A stretch of 64,000 nucleotides of DNA, taken from NCBI GenBank assembly GCA_964464755.1, contig CAYXGZ010000001.1, forward strand, positions 124,001 through 188,000, written 5' to 3'. The number at the start of each line of letters is the position of its first letter. Position 1 is the first letter of the stretch. The translations under genes were made by a program, and so were the position numbers. Below the pieces are notes generated by a model that saw only the letters and a list, made by a program, of their open reading frames with translations, was not told the DNA's origin and made no database searches. Shown here one piece after another: positions 43,654 through 52,132 of this stretch. This DNA is from CAYXGZ01 sp964464755 (lineage in GTDB: Bacteria > Planctomycetota > MHYJ01 > JACPRB01).

Positions 43654-44892
43654 CTATTTCCCGGGACTGTCGGCGGGCTCGGGCGCGCGGGGCGACTTCT
43701 CGACCCGGGCCGGCTCCGCGAGGTCCTTGGCCCCGGCGGCGCCGAGCTCCCGGAGCTTGCGGGCCTGGGGGAGGACGCGGGTCTCGAGCGATCCGACGGT
43801 CCTGTTGTAGGCCTCGACGGCCGCGCCGAGCGACTTGCCGAGCGTCCCGGCGTGCTCGAGGACCGTGGCCACGCGGTCGTGCAGCTCGCGGCCCGCGTCG
43901 CTGATCCGCTGCGCGTTCTCCGCCATCTTCTCCTGCTGCCAGGAGTAGTGGACGGCCTTGAGCATCGCGACGAGCGTCGTCGGCGTCGCCAGCACCACCT
44001 TCTTCGCGACCGCCTCCTCGAGCAGCGAGGGGTCCGCCTCCAGCGCCGCGGCGAAGAACGGCTCGCCGGGCAGGAAGAGCACGACGAACTCCGGCGAGCG
44101 CTCGAACTGGTCCCAGTACTGCTTCTTCGAGAGCGAGTACACCTGGGTCCGGACGTCCTGCGCGTGCTTCTTCAGCAGCCGCTGCCGGTCCTCCTCGGTC
44201 TTCGCGGCCAGCGCCTCGAGGTAGGCCTCGATCGGCGCCTTGGCGTCGATGACGAGGGTCTTCCCCCCGGGCATCCGGATCACCACGTCGGGCCGCAGCC
44301 GCCCCTCCTCGGTCGCCACGGAGGCCTGGGTGTCGAAGTCGCAGTACTCGGACATGCCCGCGAGCTCGAGGACCCGGCGCAGCTGGATCTCGCCCCAGCG
44401 GCCGCGCGCCGCCGAGTTCTTCAGCGCCTCGGCGAGCCGGCCGGTCTCGCGCTGCAGCTGGCCCTGGGCGCCGACGAGCCCCTCCACCTGCTGCTTGATC
44501 TCGGCGCGCTGCGTCCCGAGCTCCACGAGCCCCTTCTCCACCTTGCCGAGGGAGAGCTGCAGGGGCGCGACGACGGCCTCGATGGCCTTCTCGCGGTCGA
44601 CGAGCTTCTGCGAGGCGAGGTCGAGGAAGCGCTGCTGGGCGTTGAGGAGGGCCTCGCCCGCGAGGGTCTTGAAGGAGCCCTGGAGGTCCTGGAGGTCCTT
44701 GAGCCGGGCCTCGGCGGCGGCGCGGAGCGCGCCGGCCTCCCCGAGCCGGGCCTGGAGCTCGTCCAGCCGGGCCTGGAGGGCCTCGCCCTGGCGGCGCAGC
44801 TCGTCGGCGGCGCCCGAGCGGGACCGGGCGGCCAGCCAGCCCACGAGGGCCCCGAGGGCGAATCCGCCGATCCCGGCCGCGATCCAGTCCAT
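43654..44892 (-). CDS. rmuC: DNA recombination protein RmuC
   Basis: 412 residues. An N-terminal membrane helix (IAAGIGGFALGALVGWLAA) is followed by a long coiled coil (LRRQGEALQARLDELQARLGEA through VEGLVGAQGQLQRE) and the RmuC nuclease-like domain: ARGRWGEIQLRRVLELAGM, LRPDVVIRMPGGKTLVIDAKAPI, FVVLFLPGEPFFAAAL, KVVLATPTTLVAMLKAV. Family length and order fit. RmuC limits some DNA inversions in E. coli; its biochemical activity is uncertain. TATACT ends exactly 6 nt before the ATG, so translation is predicted leaderless from a promoter shared with ppk1. Confidence 0.95.
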   Translation of the reverse strand: MDWIAAGIGGFALGALVGWLAARSRSGAADELRRQGEALQARLDELQARLGEAGALRAAAEARLKDLQDLQGSFKTLAGEALLNAQQRFLDLASQKLVDREKAIEAVVAPLQLSLGKVEKGLVELGTQRAEIKQQVEGLVGAQGQLQRETGRLAEALKNSAARGRWGEIQLRRVLELAGMSEYCDFDTQASVATEEGRLRPDVVIRMPGGKTLVIDAKAPIEAYLEALAAKTEEDRQRLLKKHAQDVRTQVYSLSKKQYWDQFERSPEFVVLFLPGEPFFAAALEADPSLLEEAVAKKVVLATPTTLVAMLKAVHYSWQQEKMAENAQRISDAGRELHDRVATVLEHAGTLGKSLGAAVEAYNRTVGSLETRVLPQARKLRELGAAGAKDLAEPARVEKSPRAPEPADSPGK

Positions 44893-44898
44893 GGGCGG

Positions 44899-44906
44899 AG
44901 TATACT
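44899..44906. promoter_or_regulatory. Symmetric -10 element shared by rmuC (minus) and ppk1 (plus)
   Basis: AGTATACT is a perfect palindrome that gives TATACT on both strands. On the minus strand it is 6 nt from the rmuC ATG. On the plus strand it would start ppk1 mRNA near 44913 with a leader of about 38 nt and a GGGAG ribosome site. Confidence 0.7.
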
Positions 44907-44950
44907 GGAAACCCCGTCCAGGGCGCGCGACCGCCCGCCCGGGAGCACTC

Positions 44951-47104
44951 ATGAACACCGCGCCGGACCCCGCCCTCTTCAACAACCGGGAGCTCTCCTG
45001 GCTCGCCTTCAACCGGCGCGTCCTCGAGGAGGCCCAGGATCCCGGGACCCCGCTCCTCGAGCGGCTGAAGTTCCTCGCGATCGTCGCCTCGAACCTCGAC
45101 GAGTTCTTCATGGTCCGCGTCTCGGGCCTCATCAACCGCGAGCCGCAGGAGATCGGCAGCCCGGAGTCCAACGACGGCCGGCGGACGAGCGACCTGCTCG
45201 AGGAGATCTCGAAGGTCGTCCACGACATGGTGACCGAGCAGTACCGCGTGCTCCGGCACGAGGTCCTGCCGGCGCTGGGCAGCGCGGGGATCCGGCTCGT
45301 CGAGGTCGGCGAGGTGAAGGCGGCGGAGAAGACGGCGCTGGATCAGTACTTCCAGCAGAAGGTGATGCCGGTCCTCACGCCGATGGCGATCGACCCGGCG
45401 CACCCGTTCCCGCACATCCAGAACCGCGGCCTGTACATGGCCGTGTTCCTGAAGTCGAAGGCGAAGGCGAAGGTCCGCGCGCCGGAGACCTTCCTCGCGA
45501 TCATCCCGATCCCCGGCATCCTGCCGCGCTTCGTCCCCGTGTCGGTCGGCGAGGGCAACGACCGCTTCGTGCTGCTGGGGGAGCTGATCGGCGCGAACCT
45601 CGAGTCGATCTTCCCGGGCTACTCGGTCCTCGAGAAGGCCGTGTTCCGCCTCACCCGCGACCAGGACTTCGAGCTGACGGACCAGGACGCCGAGGACCTC
45701 GTCAAGGCGATCCAGTCGGAGCTGACGAAGCGCAAGCGCGGCGCCGCCGTGCGGCTGGAGATCGAGAAGGGCGCGACGCCCGCGCTGGTCCGGGCGCTGT
45801 CCGGATGGTTCGCGCTGGACCCGGCCGACCTCTTCGAGATCGACGGGCCGCTGAACCTGGCGGCCTTCTGGGCCTGGGTGAACCTGCCGGGCTACGCGGA
45901 CCTGCGGGACGCGGCCTGGCAGCCCGTGGCGCCGGGGCGGCTGCTCAAGCACAAGGGCGACTTCTTCGCGATGATCCGGCAGGGCGACCTGCTGCTGCAC
46001 CACCCCTACGAGAGCTTCGACGCGACCGTCGCGGGCTTCATCCAGCAGGCCGCCGAGGACCCGGACGTCCTGGCCATCAAGCAGACGCTGTACCGCACGG
46101 GCCGGAACTCGCCGATCGTCGCCGCGCTCGCGCGGGCGGCCGAGCGGGACAAGCAGGTCACGGCGCTCGTCGAGCTGAAGGCGCGCTTCGACGAGGAGGC
46201 GAACATCGAGTGGGCCCGGCGCCTCGAGCAGTCGGGCACGCACGTGGTCTACGGCCTGGTCGGCCTGAAGACGCACTGCAAGGTGACGCTCGTCGTCCGG
46301 CGCGAGGGCGACCGGATCCGCCGCTACGTCCACCTCTCGACGGGCAACTACAACGTGCAGACGGCGCGGACCTACACGGACATCGGGTTGATGACCTGCG
46401 ACGAGAAGATCGCGGAGGACTGCGCGTCGCTCTTCAACATGATGACGGGCTACTCGATCCCCCCGAAGTGGCAGCGGCTGGTCGTGGCCCCGCACGGGAT
46501 GCGCGAGTGGGTCATGGAGAAGATCGAGCGGGAGATCGCGCACCAGAAGGCCGGGCGCGAGGCGCGGATCGTCGTGAAGATGAACGCGCTCGTGGACGGC
46601 GAGACCATCCGGGCCCTGTACCGGGCCTCCCAGGCCGGGGTGGCCATCGACCTGGTGATCCGGGGGATCTGCGGGCTGAAGCCCGGGCTGCCCGGGATCT
46701 CGGAGACGATCCAGGTGCGGTCGATCGTCGGCCGCTACCTCGAGCACAGCCGGATCTACTACTTCGGCAACGGCGGGCAGCCCGAGGTCTTCCTCGGCAG
46801 CGCCGACTGGATGCCGCGCAACTTCGACCGCCGGGTCGAGGTCGTGTTCCCCGTGGACGACAAGGCCTGCCGCCAGCGGCTCATCGACGAGATCCTCGCG
46901 GTCACGCTGCTGGACGACGCGAAGGCGCGCGTGCTCCGGCCCGACGGCACCTGGGCGCGGGTCGGCGGGACGCAGTCCTGCCACCGCATCTTCCAGGAGC
47001 TGGCCTCGGGGGAGTCCGAGCGGACGTTCGCGCTGCCCGGGGCCCGCGGGGCCGCGACGCGCCCCGAGACCGTGCGGCGCAAGACGGTCGCGCCCGAGGC
47101 CTAG
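44951..47104 (+). CDS. ppk1: Polyphosphate kinase 1
   Basis: 717 residues, full length. ATP-dependent, reversible synthesis of long-chain polyphosphate. The N-terminal domain starts FNNRELSWLAFNRRVLEEA with SNLDEFFMVRVSGL, both diagnostic. Later motifs: DPAHPFPHIQNRGLY, LLLHHPYESFDATVAGFIQQAAEDPDVLAIKQTLYRT, and GLKTHCKVTLVVRRE carrying the His that becomes phosphorylated (KTHCK). The PLD-like C-terminal part has YYFGNGGQPEVFLGSADWMPRN. GGGAG precedes the ATG. Divergent from rmuC. Confidence 0.98.
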   Translation: MNTAPDPALFNNRELSWLAFNRRVLEEAQDPGTPLLERLKFLAIVASNLDEFFMVRVSGLINREPQEIGSPESNDGRRTSDLLEEISKVVHDMVTEQYRVLRHEVLPALGSAGIRLVEVGEVKAAEKTALDQYFQQKVMPVLTPMAIDPAHPFPHIQNRGLYMAVFLKSKAKAKVRAPETFLAIIPIPGILPRFVPVSVGEGNDRFVLLGELIGANLESIFPGYSVLEKAVFRLTRDQDFELTDQDAEDLVKAIQSELTKRKRGAAVRLEIEKGATPALVRALSGWFALDPADLFEIDGPLNLAAFWAWVNLPGYADLRDAAWQPVAPGRLLKHKGDFFAMIRQGDLLLHHPYESFDATVAGFIQQAAEDPDVLAIKQTLYRTGRNSPIVAALARAAERDKQVTALVELKARFDEEANIEWARRLEQSGTHVVYGLVGLKTHCKVTLVVRREGDRIRRYVHLSTGNYNVQTARTYTDIGLMTCDEKIAEDCASLFNMMTGYSIPPKWQRLVVAPHGMREWVMEKIEREIAHQKAGREARIVVKMNALVDGETIRALYRASQAGVAIDLVIRGICGLKPGLPGISETIQVRSIVGRYLEHSRIYYFGNGGQPEVFLGSADWMPRNFDRRVEVVFPVDDKACRQRLIDEILAVTLLDDAKARVLRPDGTWARVGGTQSCHRIFQELASGESERTFALPGARGAATRPETVRRKTVAPEA

Positions 47105-47136
47105 ACTCCGCCCCGGCGCCCGCCTAAGATCGGGGC

Positions 47137-48504
47137 ATGCCCGCCCTCGCGCTCGCCCTGCTCCTGGCCCTCCAGGAGGAGCGCCTCGAGGTCCCCGCCG
47201 ACCGCCTCGAGGCCCTCGCCGCCGAGGCCGTCGCCCGCGTCGAGGAGGCGGCGGGCCGGAAGTTCCTCTCGCGCCCCGTGGTCAAGCTCTCCACCTACGA
47301 GGAGGTCGCCCGGGCCCTCGAGCGCGAGCTCGCCCCCCAGCTCGCCCTCCTCGAGCCGCAGCTCTCCGAGGCGGACCGCGCCAAGGCCCTCGTCGTGCAC
47401 GCCCGGGCCGCCGCCAAGTCCTGCTACGGGAAGTACGAGCCCGCCGCGAAGACCGTCCACCTGCTCGCCGAGAACTTCCGCTGGATGCCCCAGCGCTTCA
47501 AGACGAAGTACTCGGCCTCCTACCACCCGGCGCGCGTCGTGCTCCTCCACGAGCTCGTCCACGCCTGGCACGACCAGCACCACCCGGGCCTCCTCGACCT
47601 CTCGGCCGTGAAAACCGCCGAGCAGCTCTCCGTGCGCGCCGCCCTCTCCGAGGGCCACTGCCAGTTCATCGCCGAGAAGGCGGCCCGGGCCCACGGGCTC
47701 CACGCCGCCTTCGTCGACCTCGAGGCGCTCGTCGTCGAGCTGCCGCCGAACCTCGACGAGGCCGAGCGGGTCGTCGCGGCCGTGCACAACGCCTCGCACC
47801 GCTTCAGCTACCACGACGGCAAGCGCTTCTTCGAGGAGCTCGCCAAGGCGGATCCCGCCGCGCCGGAGCGCGCCCTCGCGAAACCCCCGGCCTCGCGCGA
47901 CGTGATCCTCTTCCCGCGGCGCTTCCTCGATCCCGCGGCCGTCCCGACGCCGGGGCGCGACGTGGCCCCGCTCCTCGCCGACCTCGCCAAGGTCTTCGGG
48001 CCCGGGTACAAGGCCTCCACGGAGGCGGTCGACGGCCAGGCGCTGCGGGCGGGGCTCGGCGGCGTGCTGCCCGAGGCCCGCATCGCCGAGGGCCTGGCTC
48101 GCTTCGCGGGCGGGAGACTTCTCGCGCTGGAAGCCGACGGGGGGCGCAAGGTCCACGTCGAGATCCTGGAGGCGGACTCGCTGCCCGCGGGGCTGAAGCT
48201 CTACGAGTTCCTCGTCGAGGGCGAGAAGGCCTTCGACGAGTCGCTGCGCAAGAGCGAGCTCGTCGAGCTCGCGCGGGCGGACTGGGGCACGCTCAAGGGC
48301 GCCCGCTTCGGCCGCAACGCCACCGTGGACCGGACGATCCGGGACGGCGACGACGTGGAGCGCCACGCGAAGGCCCTGGTGCACGCGGGCCGGGCGGCGG
48401 CGCGCGTCACGTGGCTCGAGGTCGAGGCGTCCGAGAAGGACCGGGTGCGGATCCTCGACCTGGTCACGGACTACCTGTCGAAGCCCTTCGTCCCCGCGAA
48501 GTGA
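47137..48504 (+). CDS. Exported HExxH zinc metallopeptidase-like protein
   Basis: 455 residues. The N-terminus is a very short hydrophobic stretch (MPALALALLLALQEE). The zinc site is LLHELVHAWHDQHH (HExxH at 138-142), with a likely third ligand Glu in SEGHCQFIAEKAA about 30 residues on, as in gluzincin-type peptidases. The preceding FKTKYSASYHPARVV is typical of the strand before the active helix. The C-terminal half is of unknown fold. TAAGAT (47125-47130) ends 6 nt before the ATG; the mRNA is predicted leaderless. The stop directly abuts the stop of the converging PH-domain gene. Confidence 0.75.
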   Translation: MPALALALLLALQEERLEVPADRLEALAAEAVARVEEAAGRKFLSRPVVKLSTYEEVARALERELAPQLALLEPQLSEADRAKALVVHARAAAKSCYGKYEPAAKTVHLLAENFRWMPQRFKTKYSASYHPARVVLLHELVHAWHDQHHPGLLDLSAVKTAEQLSVRAALSEGHCQFIAEKAARAHGLHAAFVDLEALVVELPPNLDEAERVVAAVHNASHRFSYHDGKRFFEELAKADPAAPERALAKPPASRDVILFPRRFLDPAAVPTPGRDVAPLLADLAKVFGPGYKASTEAVDGQALRAGLGGVLPEARIAEGLARFAGGRLLALEADGGRKVHVEILEADSLPAGLKLYEFLVEGEKAFDESLRKSELVELARADWGTLKGARFGRNATVDRTIRDGDDVERHAKALVHAGRAAARVTWLEVEASEKDRVRILDLVTDYLSKPFVPAK

Positions 48505-49215
48505 TCAGGCGCCCAGCGCCGCCCGCATCCCCTTCGCCTCGGCCAGGATCTCCCGCAGCCGCTCCACGGGCAGCCCCGCGGCCGGGGCCGCGGCGGGCGC
48601 CGCGCGGCGGGCGTCCTCCGGATCGCCGAGGCCCGCGTCCCGGAACTTCTTCATGAGCGCGAGGATGAGGTTGCGGACCTCGCCGGCGTTCTCGATCCCC
48701 TGGAGCACGCTGCGGTGGGCGTGCCCGCCGCCCTGCTCCTGCGGGGTGGGGGAGCCGCCGCCCGCGGTCTGGATCTGCAGGTTCGAGATCCCCAGCAGCC
48801 GCTCGACCGGCCCCTGGTGGAGCTGGACGTTCTGGATGTTCGCGAAGGTGTAGGTCGCCTCGTGGATGATCATCGCGCCCTGGCGGATCCGCAGGGCCCG
48901 GTCGGTCACGACGTAGTACCGCAGGTCGTAGTCGAGGCGGACGAGGAAGTGCCGCAGCAGCGCGCCGCCGAGCGCCAGGGCCGCGATGAGGCCGCCGACG
49001 ATCCACGACCCCGAGTCACCGGCGAGCGCCATGCCGACCCCGAAGAGCGTCGGCAGCACCGCGCCGCCCCAGGTGAGGACCAGCTTGTAGACGAGGAACT
49101 TCCGCGACGCGCGGAAGACCTGCTCCGACCCCGGCGAGCCCGCCGGCACCGGGGGCGGTCCCGCGGGCGCCTTGAGCAGCGCGAGCAGCCCCGCCTTCAC
49201 GAGGGGGTAGATCAC
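48505..49215 (-). CDS. Membrane protein with bacterial PH domain (bPH2/DUF304)
   Basis: 236 residues from a GTG that overlaps the upstream stop (GTGA). Two membrane helices (LVLTWGGAVLPTLFGVGMALAG, WIVGGLIAALALGGALLRHFLV) are followed by a bPH2 domain: YYVVTDRALRIRQGAMIIHEATYTFANIQNVQLHQGPVERLLGISNLQIQTA. A Gly/His insert and a helical tail (LPVERLREILAEAKGM) follow. The family (YdbS/YdbT-like) is found in pairs, as here, and is of unknown exact role at the membrane. Confidence 0.85.
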   Translation of the reverse strand: MIYPLVKAGLLALLKAPAGPPPVPAGSPGSEQVFRASRKFLVYKLVLTWGGAVLPTLFGVGMALAGDSGSWIVGGLIAALALGGALLRHFLVRLDYDLRYYVVTDRALRIRQGAMIIHEATYTFANIQNVQLHQGPVERLLGISNLQIQTAGGGSPTPQEQGGGHAHRSVLQGIENAGEVRNLILALMKKFRDAGLGDPEDARRAAPAAAPAAGLPVERLREILAEAKGMRAALGA

Positions 49216-49727
49216 GACTTCCGCTCCTCGAGCGCCCGGCGCACGGCCGCCAGCTCGTCGCGGATCTGGGCCAGGACCAGCTCCGCCTCGCCCGCGGGGA
49301 CGGGGGAGCCCGCGGCCGCGGGCGCCGCCTCGCGCTCGCCGAACCGGGCGCCGCGCATCTTCTGGTAGAGGTGGTCGCGGACCGCCTCGAACTCGAGCAG
49401 GCCCTCGATCGAGACCTCGGGCAGCGCGCTGCCCGAGGCCGTCTGGATCTCGAGGGTCGCCAGGCCCATCCAGCGCTCGAGGAGGCCGCGCGAGAGGTGG
49501 ATGTCCTGCACCCGGGCGTAGGTGACGTAGGTCTCCCGCTTCCACAGCAGGCCCCACGAGACCATCACGCCCTCCTTGTCGAAGCGGAACTTCAGCGTCT
49601 CGTACTTGAAGAGCAGGGGGACGAAGGCGATCGGGAAGAGCGGCCCGAGGACGAGGCTGCGCAGGAAGTACAGGGTGAGCAGCTTCCGGTGCGGGCGCTG
49701 GATCGCGTAGATGTCCGGTGCGTTCAT
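49212..49727 (-). CDS. Membrane protein with bacterial PH domain (bPH2/DUF304), partner of the next gene
   Basis: 171 residues with AAGGAG before the ATG. A hydrophobic segment (LLTLYFLRSLVLGPLFPIAFVPLLF) is followed by a bPH2 domain: LKFRFDKEGVMVSWGLLWKRETYVTYARVQDIHLSRGLLERWMGLATLEIQTASG. The C-terminal helix (LVLAQIRDELAAVRRALEER) may be a coiled coil for pairing with the coupled neighbour, which has a similar tail. Begins 32 nt after the pseudokinase gene on the same strand. Confidence 0.85.
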   Translation of the reverse strand: MNAPDIYAIQRPHRKLLTLYFLRSLVLGPLFPIAFVPLLFKYETLKFRFDKEGVMVSWGLLWKRETYVTYARVQDIHLSRGLLERWMGLATLEIQTASGSALPEVSIEGLLEFEAVRDHLYQKMRGARFGEREAAPAAAGSPVPAGEAELVLAQIRDELAAVRRALEERKS

Positions 49728-49759
49728 GGTGCTCCTTGGACCGCCGGGACGGCGGGACG

Positions 49760-51472
49760 TTACCTGCGTTCGCCCGCCTGCGCCAGGCCGCCCGAGAGCA
49801 GGCCGGCGCCGATGGCGACCGAGGAGAGGGCGGCCCAGCCGAGCACGCCCGAGGCCTCCGCCTCGGCGGCGCGGCGGCCGAGCGCCGAGGTCAGCGCGGG
49901 CAGCCAGCGCTCCGGGCCCTCCAGGGTGCCCCCGAGCGTCGCGGAGCCCAGCACGAGCAGCAGCGCCCCCGCCAGGCCCAGGGCCGCGATGCCGCCCCAG
50001 CGCGTCCCGACCGCGAGCTGGCGTCCCGTGATCATCGCGAGGCCCAGCCCGAGCACGACCAGCGGGACCAGCGTCATGGGCAGGCCGAAGCCGAGGTGGC
50101 CGCCGACGGCCTTGAGCACCGGGAGCGGCCGGCCCTCCGTCGCCCCGAGGAACCAGAGGCCCGCGCCCACGACGAGCAGGAGGACCTGGGCGACGGGGAG
50201 CCGGTCCCCCTCCTCGAGGTTCATGCACAGCGAGGCCCCGAGCACCGCGAGCGTCGCCCCGGCGGACAGGAGCGCCGCGGGCTCCACGAGCGCGGCCCGG
50301 GACCCGTCCCAGAGCAGGCCGCCGCCGAAGGCGGCCGCGCCGCCGGCGAGCAGGAAGAGCGACACGGCGATCGCCCGCCCGGAGCGCCGGAGGTCCCGGC
50401 GCAGGATGGCCAGGCCGGCGAGCAGTTCCAGCGCGCCCACCGCGGCCGTCGCCAGCGCGACGTGGTCGCGCTGCAGCGAGCGCACGCCCTCCACGAGGTC
50501 GCCCCGGACCGGCGCCATCGCGCCGCCGGCCGCGAGGAGGACGAGGGCCACGATCGCGATCGGCCAGGCCAGGCCGGCCCGGGTCTTCCGGGCGACGATC
50601 GCCCGGCCGTCCGCGATGACCTTCTTCTGCTGGCTCTCCGACAGGCCGGGGCGGGCGGCCCGGATCGCCTCGTCCATCGCCGCCGCGGCCTCCTCGGCGC
50701 TGGGGAAGCGGGCCGCCGGGTCGCGCGCCACGAGGCGGTCCACGATCGGGATCGCCCGCACGTCCACCTGCGGGTAGGCCTGGACCAGCGGCCGGGGGCC
50801 CTCCAGCGTCCCGTTCGCGTTCGAGTACGGATGCCGGGCGCTGAGGAGCCGGTAATAGAGGACGCCGAGCATGTAGAGGTCGGCGGAGACCCCGGTGTCG
50901 CCCTCCGGCGTCGCGATCTCCTCCGGCGCCTCGTACGGGACGGCCGGCCGGCCCTGGACCTCGGCGCGGGAGAACCCGGTCACGCGGACCTGGCCCTTGG
51001 CGTCGATGAGCACGTGCTCGGGCCGGAGGTCGCGGTGCACGACCCCCGCCGCGTGGATGGCGCCGAGCGCGCCGGCCACCTCGCGGGCGATGCGCGTGGC
51101 CTTGTCGAAGGACACCCGCCCCTCGCGCGCCATGACGTCCTCGAGCCGCTCCTGGCCCCGGACGTACTCCTGGACCATGAAGAGCTTGTTGTCCGAGCTG
51201 CCGGAGTCGAGGACCTTCAGGACGTTGGGGTGGTCGACGAGGCGGGCGGCGTCGGCCTCGAGGAAGAAGCGCTCCACGGCCGCGGCGTCGTCGGCCTGCT
51301 CGGGCGGGACGAGGCGCAGGTGCACCGGCTCGTCGTCGGTCATGCGCCGGGCCTCGTACCAGCCGGGGCCGAGGCGCTTCTCGAGGCGGCAGTTCCCGAC
51401 GCGGCCGCCGATCATCGGGTCGGGCGGCTCCTTGGGTGCGGACCCCTGGGGGAGCTCTTCGGGGGCGGCCAT
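49760..51472 (-). CDS. Pseudokinase fused to a polytopic membrane domain
   Basis: 570 residues. Residues 25-280 have the Hanks kinase fold, but the ATP-binding Lys is absent (VHLRLV at 50-55 where VAIK is expected), the Gly-rich loop is reduced to GPGWY, and DFG is replaced by TGF (165-167). HRDLRPEH (146-153) is retained. Loss of both Lys and the metal-binding Asp makes catalysis unlikely, so a signalling scaffold is inferred. The second half has about eight transmembrane helices (PIAIVALVLLAAGGAMAP, LATAAVGALELLAGLAIL and others). A perfect TATAAT (51479-51484) lies 6 nt from the ATG: leaderless. The two PH-domain membrane proteins follow, possible partners. Confidence 0.85.
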   Translation of the reverse strand: MAAPEELPQGSAPKEPPDPMIGGRVGNCRLEKRLGPGWYEARRMTDDEPVHLRLVPPEQADDAAAVERFFLEADAARLVDHPNVLKVLDSGSSDNKLFMVQEYVRGQERLEDVMAREGRVSFDKATRIAREVAGALGAIHAAGVVHRDLRPEHVLIDAKGQVRVTGFSRAEVQGRPAVPYEAPEEIATPEGDTGVSADLYMLGVLYYRLLSARHPYSNANGTLEGPRPLVQAYPQVDVRAIPIVDRLVARDPAARFPSAEEAAAAMDEAIRAARPGLSESQQKKVIADGRAIVARKTRAGLAWPIAIVALVLLAAGGAMAPVRGDLVEGVRSLQRDHVALATAAVGALELLAGLAILRRDLRRSGRAIAVSLFLLAGGAAAFGGGLLWDGSRAALVEPAALLSAGATLAVLGASLCMNLEEGDRLPVAQVLLLVVGAGLWFLGATEGRPLPVLKAVGGHLGFGLPMTLVPLVVLGLGLAMITGRQLAVGTRWGGIAALGLAGALLLVLGSATLGGTLEGPERWLPALTSALGRRAAEAEASGVLGWAALSSVAIGAGLLSGGLAQAGERR

Positions 51473-51507
51473 GCCCGCATTATAGGCCGGGGGCCCCGGG
51501 GGGGATG

Positions 51508-51548
51508 GAAGAAGAACCGCCGGGGGGACGAATCCGTCCCCCCGGCGG
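51508..51548 (-). terminator. Intrinsic terminator after the AT-hook protein gene
   Basis: Perfect 13-bp arms (51517-51529, 51536-51548), 6-nt loop, then TTCTTCTTCC on the minus strand. Lies 9 nt past the stop at 51558 and shields the pseudokinase promoter. Confidence 0.75.
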
Positions 51549-51557
51549 CGGGATCGG

Positions 51558-52010
51558 CTAGCGCTGCAGGGTCGAGAGCGTGCGCAGGATCGAGGAGACG
51601 AGCTTCGACTCGTCCTGGTAGACGACGCGGGCGACGGTCGTCTCGCGGCCGTGGGCGCGCAGGACGATCTCGGCGGCCTGGGCGTCGAGCAGGAAGATGT
51701 TGCCACCGGGGCGGCGGGCGCCGCGGGCCGCCGCGGGCGCGGCCTTCCTCCCGCTGCCCTTCGGGCGGCCGGGGCCGCGCTTGGGGGCCGGGGCGGCCTT
51801 CTTGCCGCTGCCCTTCGGGCGGCCGGGGGCGCGGACGGGCCGGTTCTCCTTCACGCCCTTCACGTACCAGCGGATCGTCTCGGGGACGACCTTGTACTTC
51901 GCCGAGAGGCTCGTCACGAGGTCGATGACGGGCGTCCCCTTGGCCAGGCCGTCCTTGATGGTGGCCCGGATCACGTTCTTGTCCGCGGTCGACAGCTTTC
52001 GCTTGGGCAT
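51558..52010 (-). CDS. AT-hook-like DNA-binding protein, possible nucleoid-associated factor
   Basis: 150 residues. The N-terminal 60 residues look like a helix-turn-helix (STADKNVIRATIKDGLAKGTPVIDLVTSLSAKYKVVPETIRWYVKG). Two AT-hook-like repeats follow (APGRPKGSGKKAAP and GPGRPKGSGRKAAP, cores at about 61-69 and 77-85). A C-terminal domain (FLLDAQAAEIVLRAHGRETTVARVVYQDESKLVSSILRTL) may mediate dimerisation. AT-hooks bind the minor groove of A/T tracts, notable in so GC-rich a genome where promoters and leaders are the main A/T-rich sites. A clear ribosome site, promoter and terminator make it a separate unit. Confidence 0.75.
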   Translation of the reverse strand: MPKRKLSTADKNVIRATIKDGLAKGTPVIDLVTSLSAKYKVVPETIRWYVKGVKENRPVRAPGRPKGSGKKAAPAPKRGPGRPKGSGRKAAPAAARGARRPGGNIFLLDAQAAEIVLRAHGRETTVARVVYQDESKLVSSILRTLSTLQR

Positions 52011-52047
52011 TCACTCTCCCTTGGGATTGAGGTGCGGGCGACGCGAT

Positions 52048-52075
52048 ATGGTAGGGGAACCGGGGGGAAATTCAA
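52048..52075 (-). promoter_or_regulatory. Promoter of the AT-hook protein gene
   Basis: Minus strand TTGAAT (52075-52070), 16 nt, TACCAT (52053-52048). A leader of about 30 nt carries AAGGGAGA before ATG 52010. The -35 lies immediately after the USP terminator. Confidence 0.65.
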
Positions 52076-52118
52076 CAACTATCCGGGCGGGGTGGAATTC
52101 ACTTGGAACCCCGCCCGG
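52076..52118 (-). terminator. Terminator-like hairpin after the USP gene
   Basis: 11-bp perfect arms (52083-52093, 52108-52118) with a 14-nt loop, then ATAGTTGTTG on the minus strand. It lies 14 nt past the USP stop at 52133. Confidence 0.6.
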
Positions 52119-52132
52119 GCGGCCTTCAAGAA

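Noticed and set aside
49760..51472. Pseudokinase substitutions as sequencing errors
   Set aside because: Three separate sites (Gly loop, VAIK, DFG) are altered without any frameshift, which fits evolved loss rather than error.
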